Source: Microscillaceae bacterium
GTDB taxonomy: Bacteria > Bacteroidota > Bacteroidia > Cytophagales > Microscillaceae
Assembly: GCA_003483885.1 (NCBI GenBank)
Contig: DMXI01000517.1
Span: forward strand, 1-64,000
Reading direction: 5' to 3'
DNA length: 64,000 nt
Positions 52,806 through 61,738 of the stretch are shown here, in pieces. The notes under the pieces were generated by a model that worked only from the letters and a program-made list of their open reading frames with translations, ran no database searches and was not told the origin of the DNA. How positions within the stretch are numbered: position 1 is the stretch's first letter; every line of letters starts with the position of its first letter. The translations under genes and the position numbers were made by a program.

Positions 52806-53678
52806 TTAGTTCATCGTTTTATGTTCACTCAACATTTCTACCATCTTCATTGCATCAAAAGCCGCTTTTACATCGTGTACCCGCAAAATGTTAGCCCCAT
52901 TTTGCAAGGCGATTGTATTCAAGGCAATGGTACCATTCAGGGCTTCGTCGGGGGTGGTTTTGAGGGTTTTATAAATCATAGATTTGCGAGATATACCTGC
53001 CAACACGGGCAATCCTAAAGCCTGAAGAACACCCAAATGTTCCATTAAATGGAAATTCTGGGCAATGTTTTTGGCAAATCCAAAACCAGGATCAATAATG
53101 ATATCATGCACTCCCAAGGCTTGCAATTGCACTACTTTTTGTTGTAAATCTTGCAGAATTTCATACACCAAATGCTCGTATTGGCTAAGTTGAGTCATCG
53201 TTTGAGGGGTTCCTCGCATATGCATGAGTATGTAGGGTACTTTCAACCGAGCAACGGTTTCGTACATTTGAGCATCTAAATTTCCTCCCGAAATATCATT
53301 GATGATATGAGCGCCTGCCTCTATAGCAGCTTGTGCTACGCGGGCCCGAAAAGTATCTATAGAAAGAATGGCCTGGGGATGGGCTTGGTTAATGGCTTGA
53401 ATAGCAGGTACCACGCGGGCGATTTCTTCCTCTTCTGAAATATTATCTGCTCCCGGACGTGACGAATACCCTCCTATGTCCAGGATTTTAGCTCCTTCAG
53501 CCAATAACTGGGTGGCCCTTTCAAGAATTTGAGCAGGCAAGTTATGCTGTCCCCCGTCGTAGAATGAATCAGGGGTCACATTTAAAATCCCCATAATCAC
53601 TGGGTGCTCCAATGACAATAGTTCCCCTTGTAGGTTCAGTGTTTTTTTTGAGTAAAAAATTGTACCTTTCGTTTCCAT
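52806..53678 (-). CDS. folP: Dihydropteroate synthase (FolP)
   Basis: 290-aa enzyme joining p-aminobenzoate to hydroxymethyldihydropterin pyrophosphate in folate synthesis. Seen: IMGILNVTPDSFYDGG (loop 1), LDIGGYSSRPGA (loop 2), SIDTFRARVA, NDISGG, YILMHMRGTPQTM, DIIIDPGFGFAKN, LPVLAGISRKSMIYK and the C-terminal RVHDV. All substrate loops are present. First gene of the operon with 52297-52800, divergent from the DoxX-like gene. Confidence 0.97.
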   Translation of the reverse strand: METKGTIFYSKKTLNLQGELLSLEHPVIMGILNVTPDSFYDGGQHNLPAQILERATQLLAEGAKILDIGGYSSRPGADNISEEEEIARVVPAIQAINQAHPQAILSIDTFRARVAQAAIEAGAHIINDISGGNLDAQMYETVARLKVPYILMHMRGTPQTMTQLSQYEHLVYEILQDLQQKVVQLQALGVHDIIIDPGFGFAKNIAQNFHLMEHLGVLQALGLPVLAGISRKSMIYKTLKTTPDEALNGTIALNTIALQNGANILRVHDVKAAFDAMKMVEMLSEHKTMN

Positions 53679-53781
53679 TCAAGTATTTTGCTTGTCAAGT
53701 ATTTGACTTATGTATAAAGCCCAATATAAAGAGATCGATGCTTTGTGCAAAAAGGTTGATCACTAAATATAAATCGCCGTT

Positions 53782-54972
53782 ATGAAAATCGTCACTAGAT
53801 TTGTTAGTTTTTTGGTAGGAGGCTTATTTATCTTCTCTGGATTAATCAAGCTCAATGACCCTGCTGGCACCGAAATAAAGCTCGAGGAATATTTTACTGT
53901 ATTTAAGGCTGATCCTACATTAGGAGCATTAAGCGGACTTTGGGACTTTCTAACACCCTTTAGCCTTATTTTGGCGGTTATACTTACCGTAATGGAAGTA
54001 GTACTGGGAGTAAACATGTTGCTCCACCATCGCCCCAAAACTACCATTCGCTCTTTGTTTGTCCTGATTATCTTTTTTACCTTTCTTACCTTTTACTCTT
54101 GGTTTTTCGACAAGGTAAAAGACTGCGGTTGTTTTGGCGATGCTATTCCACTTACGCCTTTCCAATCATTTATGAAAGATGTCATTCTCACCGGGCTTAT
54201 TGTGTGGTTATTGATTCAGCGCAATAGAATCGCTCCAATGTTATCTACTCGTGGAGGTTCTATTATTTCTATTTTATCTACCATTGGCTGTATTGCCTTG
54301 GGTCTTTATGCCATTCGCCATTTGCCTATCAAAGATTTTAGAGCTTATAAAGTAGGGGCTAGTTTGCCTCAAAATATGAAGCCCAAAGAAAAGCTTAAAT
54401 ATGGCCCTGAGGTCTACGTTTATAAAGATTTGGCCGCCAAAAAGGAGGTAGAAATTGGCAAGGATGATTTTACCAAAAACTGGAAAAAATACTCTGATAC
54501 AACCAAATTCAAGTTTGTAAAGCTGGATAAACCCTTATTGAATCCAGAAGCTCAACCCAAAATCACTGATTACAAGGTATTTAACACCCAAAATGCGGAT
54601 ATTACTACCCAAACCCTTACTGGAAAGCAGTTTTTCATTATCATTCCTGAGATTGCCAAAACCAAGAAAGGAAAAAAAGTAGCCAAAACAGCGCTAGATG
54701 CTTATCCTAAGATCAATGAACTGGTGAAAGCATTGCGACAGGCGCAAATCCAGCCAATGGTGTTGACTGCTGCTGGTGAGCAGGAAGTAGAGCAGTTTCG
54801 CCATCAGGTTCAATTGGCAGTTCCTTATGCCTTTGTAGACAAAAAGGTACTTAAAACAATGGTAAGAGCCAACCCTGGTTTGATGCTATTGCAAGATGGT
54901 ACTGTAAAAGGCAAGTGGCACCATAACGATACTCCTAAGATAGAGGAGGTGAAGAAGTTATTGGCGAAGTAA
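53782..54972 (+). CDS. DoxX/MauE-like membrane protein with thioredoxin-like tail (BT_3928 type)
   Basis: 396 aa. Four membrane helices (about 1-155) in the arrangement of DoxX/MauE proteins, with LFIFSGLIKLNDPAGTEIKL and the Cys pair in DCGCFGDAIPL, then a long soluble region ending in a thioredoxin-fold-like segment (MVRANPGLMLLQDGTVKGKW). Proteins of this kind sit next to folP in many Bacteroidota and are thought to help redox handling of envelope proteins; the chemistry is unproven. A terminator follows at 54996-55027. Confidence 0.85.
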   Translation: MKIVTRFVSFLVGGLFIFSGLIKLNDPAGTEIKLEEYFTVFKADPTLGALSGLWDFLTPFSLILAVILTVMEVVLGVNMLLHHRPKTTIRSLFVLIIFFTFLTFYSWFFDKVKDCGCFGDAIPLTPFQSFMKDVILTGLIVWLLIQRNRIAPMLSTRGGSIISILSTIGCIALGLYAIRHLPIKDFRAYKVGASLPQNMKPKEKLKYGPEVYVYKDLAAKKEVEIGKDDFTKNWKKYSDTTKFKFVKLDKPLLNPEAQPKITDYKVFNTQNADITTQTLTGKQFFIIIPEIAKTKKGKKVAKTALDAYPKINELVKALRQAQIQPMVLTAAGEQEVEQFRHQVQLAVPYAFVDKKVLKTMVRANPGLMLLQDGTVKGKWHHNDTPKIEEVKKLLAK

Positions 54973-54995
54973 TTCCCAAAAGATAGTTTTATGAT

Positions 54996-55027
54996 AGTGT
55001 GAGTCAAATAAGGCTCACACTTTTTTT
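54996..55027 (+). terminator. Terminator of the DoxX-like gene
   Basis: Stem AGTGTGAG / CTCACACT with a 10-base loop, then seven T. Confidence 0.9.
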
Positions 55028-55052
55028 ATCCATACATTAATCCTCTGTTTTT

Positions 55053-56225
55053 TTAATAATCCCTCACAGCATCAAACCATTGACTTGCGGTTTCGGCATC
55101 AATTTCAATGGTAGGAACTCGCCTTAACTGATCCACCGCCTCTCCAATATCTTCACGTTCGGTAGTTTCTATTTGTGGCAAGTCATTGAAAACACCCACA
55201 AATTCGGTGAGTATTTCTTTGACCTCTTGTGTTGTTTTAGCCTTTTTTAGTTTTTTTACCGTTGCTTTGTAAGTCCTTATCGCGATTTTAGCATTTTTAC
55301 CAGTCCAGGCGTCAAAGGGAATTCCGTATTCGGTGGTAAACCAAATAGGTTTTCTCAATTGTGATACTGAGGAGTATGCCAATTCACGCACTTTTCCTAA
55401 TTGCTTTAATTCATTTCTGAGTAACTTACCTTTACTTTCTTCAATATTCCACCCAATAAACGAAGTCAACTTCTCCCAACTTTGCAACGTAGGAAGTGCT
55501 TCTAAATTAGGGGCATATCTAATGGCCAGACTTTCTAAATTCTGTAGTTCTGTCAAGCAATGTAGATTCGTCATATTACCAGATAAACTCAAGCTAGTAA
55601 GGTTCTTAAATTGTAGCAAACACTCACAATCAAAAGGTTGGCCTACCGGATCTACCTTAATATCTAGAGAATCTATGTCGCTAAGGGCTTCAAATACGGG
55701 TAATTGATACGGAGTGAGTTCTTTTTGCTTAACTGTGGGAACAAATGAAAGAGTATCTATTTTACCGGTTTCAATCAACTCTACCTGTTCTAGGTTTCCT
55801 GCAATACAAAAAAACCGATGTGCTCCTAACTTTAGCACTATTTTGCTTGCTTCAGCATTGATAATTAATCTCCCAATGTTTGATGCAGTAAAATCTGCCG
55901 AAATGGGTGCATTGGGGCTCCAGGTAAAATCTTCAATGGCCCTTTTCTGCGACCAGGCAATAAAGTTGGTATCATTGCCCCAGTAATAAAAAAAACGAGG
56001 CCAATCACCATAAGGGTAGAGATGTTCGTTTGTCTTTCCACTTCCTGTGAAAAAAGAATTAAAGCAGTCCCAATGGATAGGCAAATCAGGTTCAACCAAC
56101 ACATCAAACTTCTTGGCGTTCATTCCTATGCTCCCGATAGAGAAACTCCCCTGCCCTGGTGGTATTTTTACGGTATGACTATTTTCACCCGTCAGCGAAA
56201 GCTGCATTTTTTCTTCTCTGCTCAT
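55053..56225 (-). CDS. Cytoplasmic protein with leucine-rich repeat core
   Basis: 390 aa without a signal peptide. Central blocks LLQFKNLTSLSLSGNMTNLH, LTELQNLESLAIRYAPNLEA and LQSWEKLTSFIGWNIEES are irregular LRRs. The N-terminal third (GENSHTVKIPPGQGSFSIGS ... FIAWSQKRAIEDFTWS) is beta-rich and does not match anything I know, as does the charged helical end. The ATG could also be Met7 (56207). Possibly an interaction scaffold. Confidence 0.7.
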   Translation of the reverse strand: MSREEKMQLSLTGENSHTVKIPPGQGSFSIGSIGMNAKKFDVLVEPDLPIHWDCFNSFFTGSGKTNEHLYPYGDWPRFFYYWGNDTNFIAWSQKRAIEDFTWSPNAPISADFTASNIGRLIINAEASKIVLKLGAHRFFCIAGNLEQVELIETGKIDTLSFVPTVKQKELTPYQLPVFEALSDIDSLDIKVDPVGQPFDCECLLQFKNLTSLSLSGNMTNLHCLTELQNLESLAIRYAPNLEALPTLQSWEKLTSFIGWNIEESKGKLLRNELKQLGKVRELAYSSVSQLRKPIWFTTEYGIPFDAWTGKNAKIAIRTYKATVKKLKKAKTTQEVKEILTEFVGVFNDLPQIETTEREDIGEAVDQLRRVPTIEIDAETASQWFDAVRDY

Positions 56226-56300
56226 ATAATGTTAGCATCTGTTTTTTCTAAGGTATTTATTTATCTGATCTAAAATGCAATTTATGCTAATTCATATGTA

Positions 56301-56588
56301 CTATTCCAGCAGGAAATTTAGTTCTTCACTGGTTTTGCTGGGTACAAATTGAATTAACTCATAATCGGCCAAATCTTGCGACTTAAATGGGTCTTTCTCA
56401 ATAATTTGCTCCAATGTTGATTGATCTTTGATATTGGATAATATGATCCCCCCAGTTCTTGGCACTTTTCTGCCAGAAGCAATAAAATTCCCCAATGTAT
56501 ATTGTTCGTTCAAAAAATCAATATGCTCGGTTAAAAACTGGTCAACTTTTGTTAATTCAACTTTATAAGTGAGGTTAATAATAAACAT
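56301..56588 (-). CDS. YciI-like protein
   Basis: 95 aa. INLTYKVELTKVDQFLTEHI, GNFIASGRKVPRTGGIIL and IIEKDPFKSQDLADYELIQF are characteristic of the YciI/ferredoxin-fold family (His20 near the usual catalytic His; Asp in DPF). Enzymatic role unknown in most members. The family-2 element (56621-56819) lies 32 bases upstream of the ATG. Confidence 0.85.
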   Translation of the reverse strand: MFIINLTYKVELTKVDQFLTEHIDFLNEQYTLGNFIASGRKVPRTGGIILSNIKDQSTLEQIIEKDPFKSQDLADYELIQFVPSKTSEELNFLLE

Positions 56589-57039
56589 AAGGCAAATCTT
56601 TATTTACAACTTTTCAATTTGAAGTCATCTCGACTTTTAATAATGAATTACAAATAAATCATTTTGCCTACTAAATGTGCAATTTTTTATCATTGTAGCG
56701 CGGCTATGCCTCAAATTCCTAAATCCCGGTACGCTGGGGAAAATCACTTTGTTATTGAACAAAAGCAAGATTCTTACAGGACAAGTTTTCAGCAACATCC
56801 TAAAATTCGAGACGACTTCTTTATAAAAAATCATATCTTATTTATCTTTTCAAGTAACTTTTCCTTTTACCATAAAACCTGCCCACCAATTCAGGTTTAT
56901 GAATAAGAATTTTCAAATCGCCCAATTACTATTATATTTCCAGTGGTTTATTATATTTGTAAGCTAATAGCAAACTTCCATTTTAAAACATTTTTTATTA
57001 AGTGGTCTTCTTGCTTTACACCACTATTAGAGCATATAT
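56589..57039. other. Spacer between the YciI-like gene and oppB
   Basis: 451 bases. Holds the family-2 element at 56621-56819, then a TATATTTG -7-like box at 56952-56959, with no clear -33 element, that could drive oppB with a leader of about 75 bases. Nothing else seen. Confidence 0.5.
56621..56819. mobile_element. MITE-like element, family 2, copy 2
   Basis: 199 bp. Left GAAGTCATCTCGACTTTTA, right end complementary (TAAAATTCGAGACGACTTC). The reverse complement aligns over its length with 19947-20121, including GGATGTTGCTGAAAACTTGT and the TAGC-NNN-GCTA mini-hairpin. Flanked by TTT on both sides. No coding content. Confidence 0.8.
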
Positions 57040-58092
57040 ATGATTGGTTTTATTTTAAGGCGACTTGGTTATGGAGTCATGGTGATCCTGGGGGTTATCT
57101 TTGTCGTTTTTTTCTTGTTTCATGTATTACCTGGCGACCCAGTAGGAGTATTGGCAGGACAGCATGGCACCAAGGAAGTTCGAGAAAATATCACCAGAGA
57201 TTTGGGCCTCGACAAATCTTTGCCGGTACAGTTTGCTTATTATCTAAATGACCTTTCTCCTCTATCGGTGCATACCGATTCCAAAGAACATCAGAAAAAA
57301 TACAAATATGCCTCCATCATTTCGATGGGTGATCGGGTATTGGTCTTAAAATCTCCTTATCTCAGGCGTTCTTATCGTACGAATAAAAAAGTAAGTGAAA
57401 TTCTGCGTGAAAATATCGGCGCTACGATGGTACTGGCCATCGTTTCTATGTTTTTTGCTACTTTGATTGGAATTACCTTTGGAATTTTTGCAGCCCTACG
57501 GCAAAACTCATTCATTGATTACTTTCTGGTAACGATCTCAGTATTAGGCATATCTACGCCATCGTTTGTAATGGCGATTATCATTTCTGTTACTTTTGGA
57601 TATTATCTAAAAGATTACACTGGACTAGAGCACATTGGGTCACTTTGGCGAACCACCATTGATGGCACTCAATTGCAACTTAAAAACCTCATATTACCTG
57701 CCACTACGCTAGCACTACGCCCACTCTCCATTATTGTACAGCTTACTCGTAGCTCTATGCTGGATGTGATGTCGCAAGACTATATTCGCACTGCCAAAGC
57801 TAAAGGATTACTTTTTTATCGAGTAGTTATCAAACACGCGCTAAAAAATGCCCTCAATCCAGTAATTACTGCGGTTTCGGGTTGGTTGGCTTCTTTAATG
57901 GCTGGTACTTTCTTCGTGGAGTATGTATTTGATTGGAAAGGCCTAGGTTATACCATTATCAAGGCGGTAGAAGAACGCGATTTACCTATTGTAATGGGGG
58001 CTACTATTCTGATCGCTTGTATTTTTGTGGTGATCAATATTTTGGTAGATATTTTATATTCTACTATTGACCCTCGTATCAAGCTGAAATAG
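57040..58092 (+). CDS. ABC transporter permease, DppB/OppB family (solitary)
   Basis: 350 aa, six membrane helices. N-terminal LRRLGYGVMVILGVIFVVFF with the conserved LPGDPVG, the long periplasmic loop, TMVLAIVSMFFATLIGITFG, then the EAA-like loop ... DYIRTAKAKGL (58-type motif) and a final FFVEYVFDWKGLGYTIIKA. It is one subunit of a dipeptide/oligopeptide importer, but no dppC, ATPases or binding protein is nearby, so the rest is elsewhere. The family-1 element is inserted at its stop codon. Confidence 0.93.
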   Translation: MIGFILRRLGYGVMVILGVIFVVFFLFHVLPGDPVGVLAGQHGTKEVRENITRDLGLDKSLPVQFAYYLNDLSPLSVHTDSKEHQKKYKYASIISMGDRVLVLKSPYLRRSYRTNKKVSEILRENIGATMVLAIVSMFFATLIGITFGIFAALRQNSFIDYFLVTISVLGISTPSFVMAIIISVTFGYYLKDYTGLEHIGSLWRTTIDGTQLQLKNLILPATTLALRPLSIIVQLTRSSMLDVMSQDYIRTAKAKGLLFYRVVIKHALKNALNPVITAVSGWLASLMAGTFFVEYVFDWKGLGYTIIKAVEERDLPIVMGATILIACIFVVINILVDILYSTIDPRIKLK

Positions 58093-58099
58093 CTCATTC

Positions 58100-58293
58100 C
58101 ATACTACTAGACATTTTTCGTTTGTGTCTCACAAGCGGATCGACACCTCGAGTAAATGAAGTTTGAAGATGCTTACTGCTAGACAGAGACACCGAATCGA
58201 GGCGAAAAGAAGTAATTTTTGAGATAAGTTTTGCTTAGCCTGACGACTATGATGAGGACATGGCCAACTTTAGTCAAAATATCTACTAGTACG
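58100..58293. mobile_element. MITE-like element, family 1, copy C (after oppB)
   Basis: 194 bp. Left terminal repeat CATACTACTAGACATTTT, right reads CGTACTAGTAGATATTTT in reverse complement (3 of 18 differ). Imperfect 9-bp direct repeats flank it: AGCTCATTC (58091-58099, starting inside the oppB stop codon) and AGCTCACCC (58294-58302). Longer than copy A because of an internal inverted segment (TGTCTCAC ... GAGACAC and TCGAG/CTCGA). Confidence 0.85.
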
Positions 58294-58307
58294 AGCTCAC
58301 CCAAAAG

Positions 58308-60434
58308 CTATTTTTTTATCAATCGTCGGATTACCTTTTGTTGGTTCAGAGCAACTTCCAGTATATAGGTACCATTAGGCAAATAGGCTATGTAAATATC
58401 TTTCTGGAAGTGATAAGCGTGTTTCATTTCAGTCCAGGTACGTACAACTTTTCCCATTTGGTTCAATATTCTAAACTGTAGTTTGCCCAATGTTTGGTGT
58501 GAAAACGTTACATTTAGTACTTCTTTCGCAGGATTTGGCCCAACTTTAACAGCCCTGTTTATCAACTTTTCTTTTTGTCCTACCAATACTGTACTTATGG
58601 CTATAGTAGATGCCTCTCCAATACTATTGAAAGCTACAATTTTATAAAAATATTGTACTTCCTGAACCAGATTTTGATCATTAAAAGTAGTAGTGTTAGA
58701 TTGAGTTTTCCCAATCTCTACAAAATTTGTGGTGTCGTTTGCAGAACGTTCAATTCTAAAACCATCCTCATTATTGGAATCATCTGTCCATACAAGGGTG
58801 ATTGCGTTATCATCAAAAGTATAGGAACTAATGGATGGATTAGTAGGCGCTGATGGAGGGGTAACGCTGCTACAATCTAATGTATCGCCTGAAATAGTCC
58901 AATTGTTAGGAGAATTTGTCAAGCTATTACGGGACGATTCTCCAAAACAGTAAACCAAACGGGTTACACCCAAAGTAACATTGGGTTGTGTACTTTGAGC
59001 AGCCCAACCATTGAGCGTGCTATCATAGTTGAGAATACTCATACCTGAATTATCGAGCATGCTGGTCATATTAGTCACCAGAGAAATATTCCAATTCCCT
59101 AAATTTTGGTCAAAAAGACTGGCTCCTCTAAACATGAAATCCATTCTAGTTACCTTGCTCACATTCCAAGCATTCAGATTTTGGTTAAATGAATTAGCCT
59201 CGGCAAACATTGCATCCATTTCGGTCACTTCACGTACATCCCAAGCGCTCAAACCTTGATTAAAAGCAATGGCTTCGTTAAACATTCCACCCATCAGGGT
59301 CACTTTGCCCACATTCCAACGACCAATGGGTTGGTTAAAAGCGCGTGCCCTTTGAAACATCGAAGCCATATTGGTGACATTACTTACATCCCAATTACTA
59401 ATATCCTGATTAAAAGCAAAAGCACTTTGAAACATCGAATTCATGTTGGTTACATTGCTCACGTTCCAAGCACCAATGTCTTGATTAAATACCTCTGCAT
59501 TCACAAAAGTACTGTTCATACTCGTCACACTCCCCAGGTCCCAATTACCAATGGGTTGATTAAATACAATCGCCCCTGAAAACATAAAACCAATAGAAGT
59601 TACTTTACTCATATCCCAGTTACCAATAGGCTGATTAAAGACTACTGCATTAAAGAACATATTCGCCATATTCGTAACATTCTCCACATTCCAAGAGCTG
59701 ATGTCTTGATTGAACGCAACAGCGCTTAGAAACATGCCACTCATATCCACTACATTGCCGACGTTCCAAGAACCAAGGGGCTGGTTAAAAACGCTCGCAT
59801 TGACAAACATGCTTCCCATATCGGTGACATTGCTCACATTCCAATTATCTATATTTTGATTAAAAGCAGTTGCATTAGCAAACATAGCCCTCATTTGGGT
59901 GATGTTGCTTACATCCCAACCCCCGATGTTTCCATTAAAGGCCATACACCCATTAAACATATTACTCATATCAGTTACTCCGCTTAAATTGGGCGTGTCA
60001 GTAGCATTATAAGTTAGATTGGTACAACCCGCAAAAGCATTTTCCATAGATATCCAGGCAACACCTCCCCATTGCTCGATACTTTGGATTTTTTTGGTAT
60101 TTGCAGAAGAAGAGCTCACATCATTGAAATAGATTCTTGGAAAAGCTCCAGTAATTTGTACTGTGTAGGTTCCAGCATTGGTATAGGTATGGGCAACGTC
60201 TCCGGTTTGCCCTGTTGACAATGGAGCACCATCTCCCCAATCTACACTGTAATTATACACCGGACCAGAAAAAGTTGGAATGATGACCATCTCATTAGCC
60301 GTAGTAGTTTGCCAGGTAGTTATAAAAGCTTGTGCCTGTAATTGGACATTCAAGCCAAGAAGAACCAAAACAAACAGGCTGAACAAAAGAACTTGTTTAG
60401 TGGGAACCAATAATCTATGAGATGATAAATACAT
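58308..60434 (-). CDS. BspA/DUF285 repeat surface protein with PKD, Fn3 and type IX sorting domain
   Basis: 708 aa. Signal peptide (about 1-35), a PKD-like domain (about 36-105; VDWGDGAPLSTGQTGDVAHT), twelve 25-residue repeats (166-465) of the form FNQPIGNWNVSNVTNMxxMF (with consensus FNQ...WdVsnVTdM..MF), a fibronectin type III domain (about 530-620; APTNPSISSYTFDDNAITLV), and a C-terminal domain (about 632-708) with VGPNPAKEVLNVTF and NGTYILEVALNQQKVIRRL, the type IX secretion sorting signal. Such proteins are adhesin-like surface molecules. It is monocistronic, convergent with oppB. Confidence 0.92.
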   Translation of the reverse strand: MYLSSHRLLVPTKQVLLFSLFVLVLLGLNVQLQAQAFITTWQTTTANEMVIIPTFSGPVYNYSVDWGDGAPLSTGQTGDVAHTYTNAGTYTVQITGAFPRIYFNDVSSSSANTKKIQSIEQWGGVAWISMENAFAGCTNLTYNATDTPNLSGVTDMSNMFNGCMAFNGNIGGWDVSNITQMRAMFANATAFNQNIDNWNVSNVTDMGSMFVNASVFNQPLGSWNVGNVVDMSGMFLSAVAFNQDISSWNVENVTNMANMFFNAVVFNQPIGNWDMSKVTSIGFMFSGAIVFNQPIGNWDLGSVTSMNSTFVNAEVFNQDIGAWNVSNVTNMNSMFQSAFAFNQDISNWDVSNVTNMASMFQRARAFNQPIGRWNVGKVTLMGGMFNEAIAFNQGLSAWDVREVTEMDAMFAEANSFNQNLNAWNVSKVTRMDFMFRGASLFDQNLGNWNISLVTNMTSMLDNSGMSILNYDSTLNGWAAQSTQPNVTLGVTRLVYCFGESSRNSLTNSPNNWTISGDTLDCSSVTPPSAPTNPSISSYTFDDNAITLVWTDDSNNEDGFRIERSANDTTNFVEIGKTQSNTTTFNDQNLVQEVQYFYKIVAFNSIGEASTIAISTVLVGQKEKLINRAVKVGPNPAKEVLNVTFSHQTLGKLQFRILNQMGKVVRTWTEMKHAYHFQKDIYIAYLPNGTYILEVALNQQKVIRRLIKK
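59040..59939 (-). repeat. Twelve tandem 75-bp repeats inside the BspA-like gene
   Basis: 900 bp comprising 12 in-frame units of 75 bases (25 residues) at residues 166-465. The repeat length is constant with no indel, though units diverge in sequence. Confidence 0.85.
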
Positions 60435-60525
60435 CGGATAAAACGGGGTTGATGAAGTAGTATATACGGAAAAATTAGCTAAGCTTTTTAGCTTTAGAAG
60501 TTATTTCACCTTTTGAAGGTTCAAT

Positions 60526-60550
60526 AAGCACCTCAAAACCTTAAGGTGCT
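60526..60550 (-). terminator. Hairpin after the threonine aldolase gene
   Basis: Stem AGCACCT(T) ... AGGTGCT just beyond the stop of 60566-61585; only moderate T content follows on the minus strand. Confidence 0.5.
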
Positions 60551-60565
60551 CTAAAAGGGTTGCAC

Positions 60566-61585
60566 CTAAGCCTCAAAAGAATCCAATGCCTTCAGAAACT
60601 GAGTAAGTTGATCATCATCAAAATCCAGATGGGTTACAAAACGCATGGTGAGGGTATCCATCATTCCTGCTAGTATCCCTTGGTTTTTCAAGTGAGCCAG
60701 CAAACGATCTACAATGTCTTGATTGGGCAAATCAAATAACACAATGTTGGTTTGGGGAGGTACTAAATTGCTTATGTAGCTTTTGGTAGTTAAGCGATCA
60801 GCAATCGTTTTAGCCCGTTGATGGTCTTCTGCCAATCGTTCTACGTGATGGTCCAGCGCATAAATACCTGCTGCGGCTAAATACCCTACCTGACGCATGG
60901 CCCCTCCCAATACTTTGCGGCTGCGTTTGGCTTTTTTCATCAATGCCTTACTTCCAATCACTAACGACCCAATAGGGCACCCCAACCCTTTAGACAAACA
61001 CACCGAAATGGTATCAAAATGCTGTCCGTATTCTTGAGCCTTGTCGCCTTTGGCTACCAAAGCATTAAATACCCTGGCTCCATCCAAGTGCGTTTTAAGC
61101 TGGTGTTTGCGCGCTTCTTGGGTTACATCAGCAATTTCTTGTAAAGTATAGCAAGTTCCTCCTGCCCTATTGACTGAGTTTTCCAGTGCTGCTACACTAG
61201 TACGAGGATAATGAATATTATCAGGGTTAATATTAGCGCTCACATCAGTGGGTTTCAAAATACCATCACCCACCTTGATAGTGCGGGTACTTACTTGGGA
61301 ATTGTATGCTAGCCCACCTCCCTCATATTTATATATATGAGCACCTTTATAACAGATCACCTCGTCTTGTGGCTCAGTAATGATGCGCATGGCTATTTGG
61401 TTTGTCATTGTTCCCGATGGGCAAAACAATGCATCTTCCATCCCAAACATAGCCGCTACCTTGGCTTGCAAAGCATTCACCGTTTCGTCTTCGTCATACA
61501 CATCGTCTCCCACCTGTGCTGCAAGCATCGCCTCTAGCATGGCCGGAGTTGGTTTAGTTACCGTATCGCTTCTTAAATCTATCAT
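60566..61585 (-). CDS. ltaE: Low-specificity L-threonine aldolase
   Basis: 339-aa PLP enzyme of the aspartate aminotransferase fold that cleaves threonine and allo-threonine to glycine and acetaldehyde. Seen: IDLRSDTVTKPTPAMLEAM, VGDDVYDEDETVNAL, CPSGTMTNQIAMRI, THLDGARVFNALVAKG and PLP Lys199 in SVCLSKGLGCPIGSL. Residues match family norms. An end of a family-2 element (61613-61630) sits 27 bases upstream of the start codon. Confidence 0.95.
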   Translation of the reverse strand: MIDLRSDTVTKPTPAMLEAMLAAQVGDDVYDEDETVNALQAKVAAMFGMEDALFCPSGTMTNQIAMRIITEPQDEVICYKGAHIYKYEGGGLAYNSQVSTRTIKVGDGILKPTDVSANINPDNIHYPRTSVAALENSVNRAGGTCYTLQEIADVTQEARKHQLKTHLDGARVFNALVAKGDKAQEYGQHFDTISVCLSKGLGCPIGSLVIGSKALMKKAKRSRKVLGGAMRQVGYLAAAGIYALDHHVERLAEDHQRAKTIADRLTTKSYISNLVPPQTNIVLFDLPNQDIVDRLLAHLKNQGILAGMMDTLTMRFVTHLDFDDDQLTQFLKALDSFEA

Positions 61586-61612
61586 TTGTTGTAGTTTGAA
61601 GTTTTTGTTTCT

Positions 61613-61630
61613 GAAGCCACCTTGACTTCT
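61613..61630. repeat. Possible solo end of a family-2 element
   Basis: GAAGCCACCTTGACTTCT resembles the family-2 terminal repeat GAAGTCGTCTTGACTTTT (about 13 of 18 match). No opposite end was found, so this may be a remnant or chance. Confidence 0.3.
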
Positions 61631-61685
61631 CTTTTTAACAAATAAGTTGTACCTCTAACAAATACCTAATCAGATTGGTTGAACG

Positions 61686-61717
61686 TTTTGTTCTAAATAT
61701 CCTATTTGATTACTTTG
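61686..61717 (+). promoter_or_regulatory. Bacteroidota-type promoter of the secreted LRR gene
   Basis: TTTTG (61686-61690), 19-base spacer, TTACTTTG (61710-61717; one mismatch to TAnnTTTG). The ATG follows at 61739, giving a leader of about 15 bases. Confidence 0.55.
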
Positions 61718-61738
61718 CACAAAATAAAGTAAAAAACT

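Noticed and set aside
59040..59939. CRISPR-like or satellite array
   Set aside because: The 75-base periodicity is coding repeat structure in frame with a DUF285 protein.
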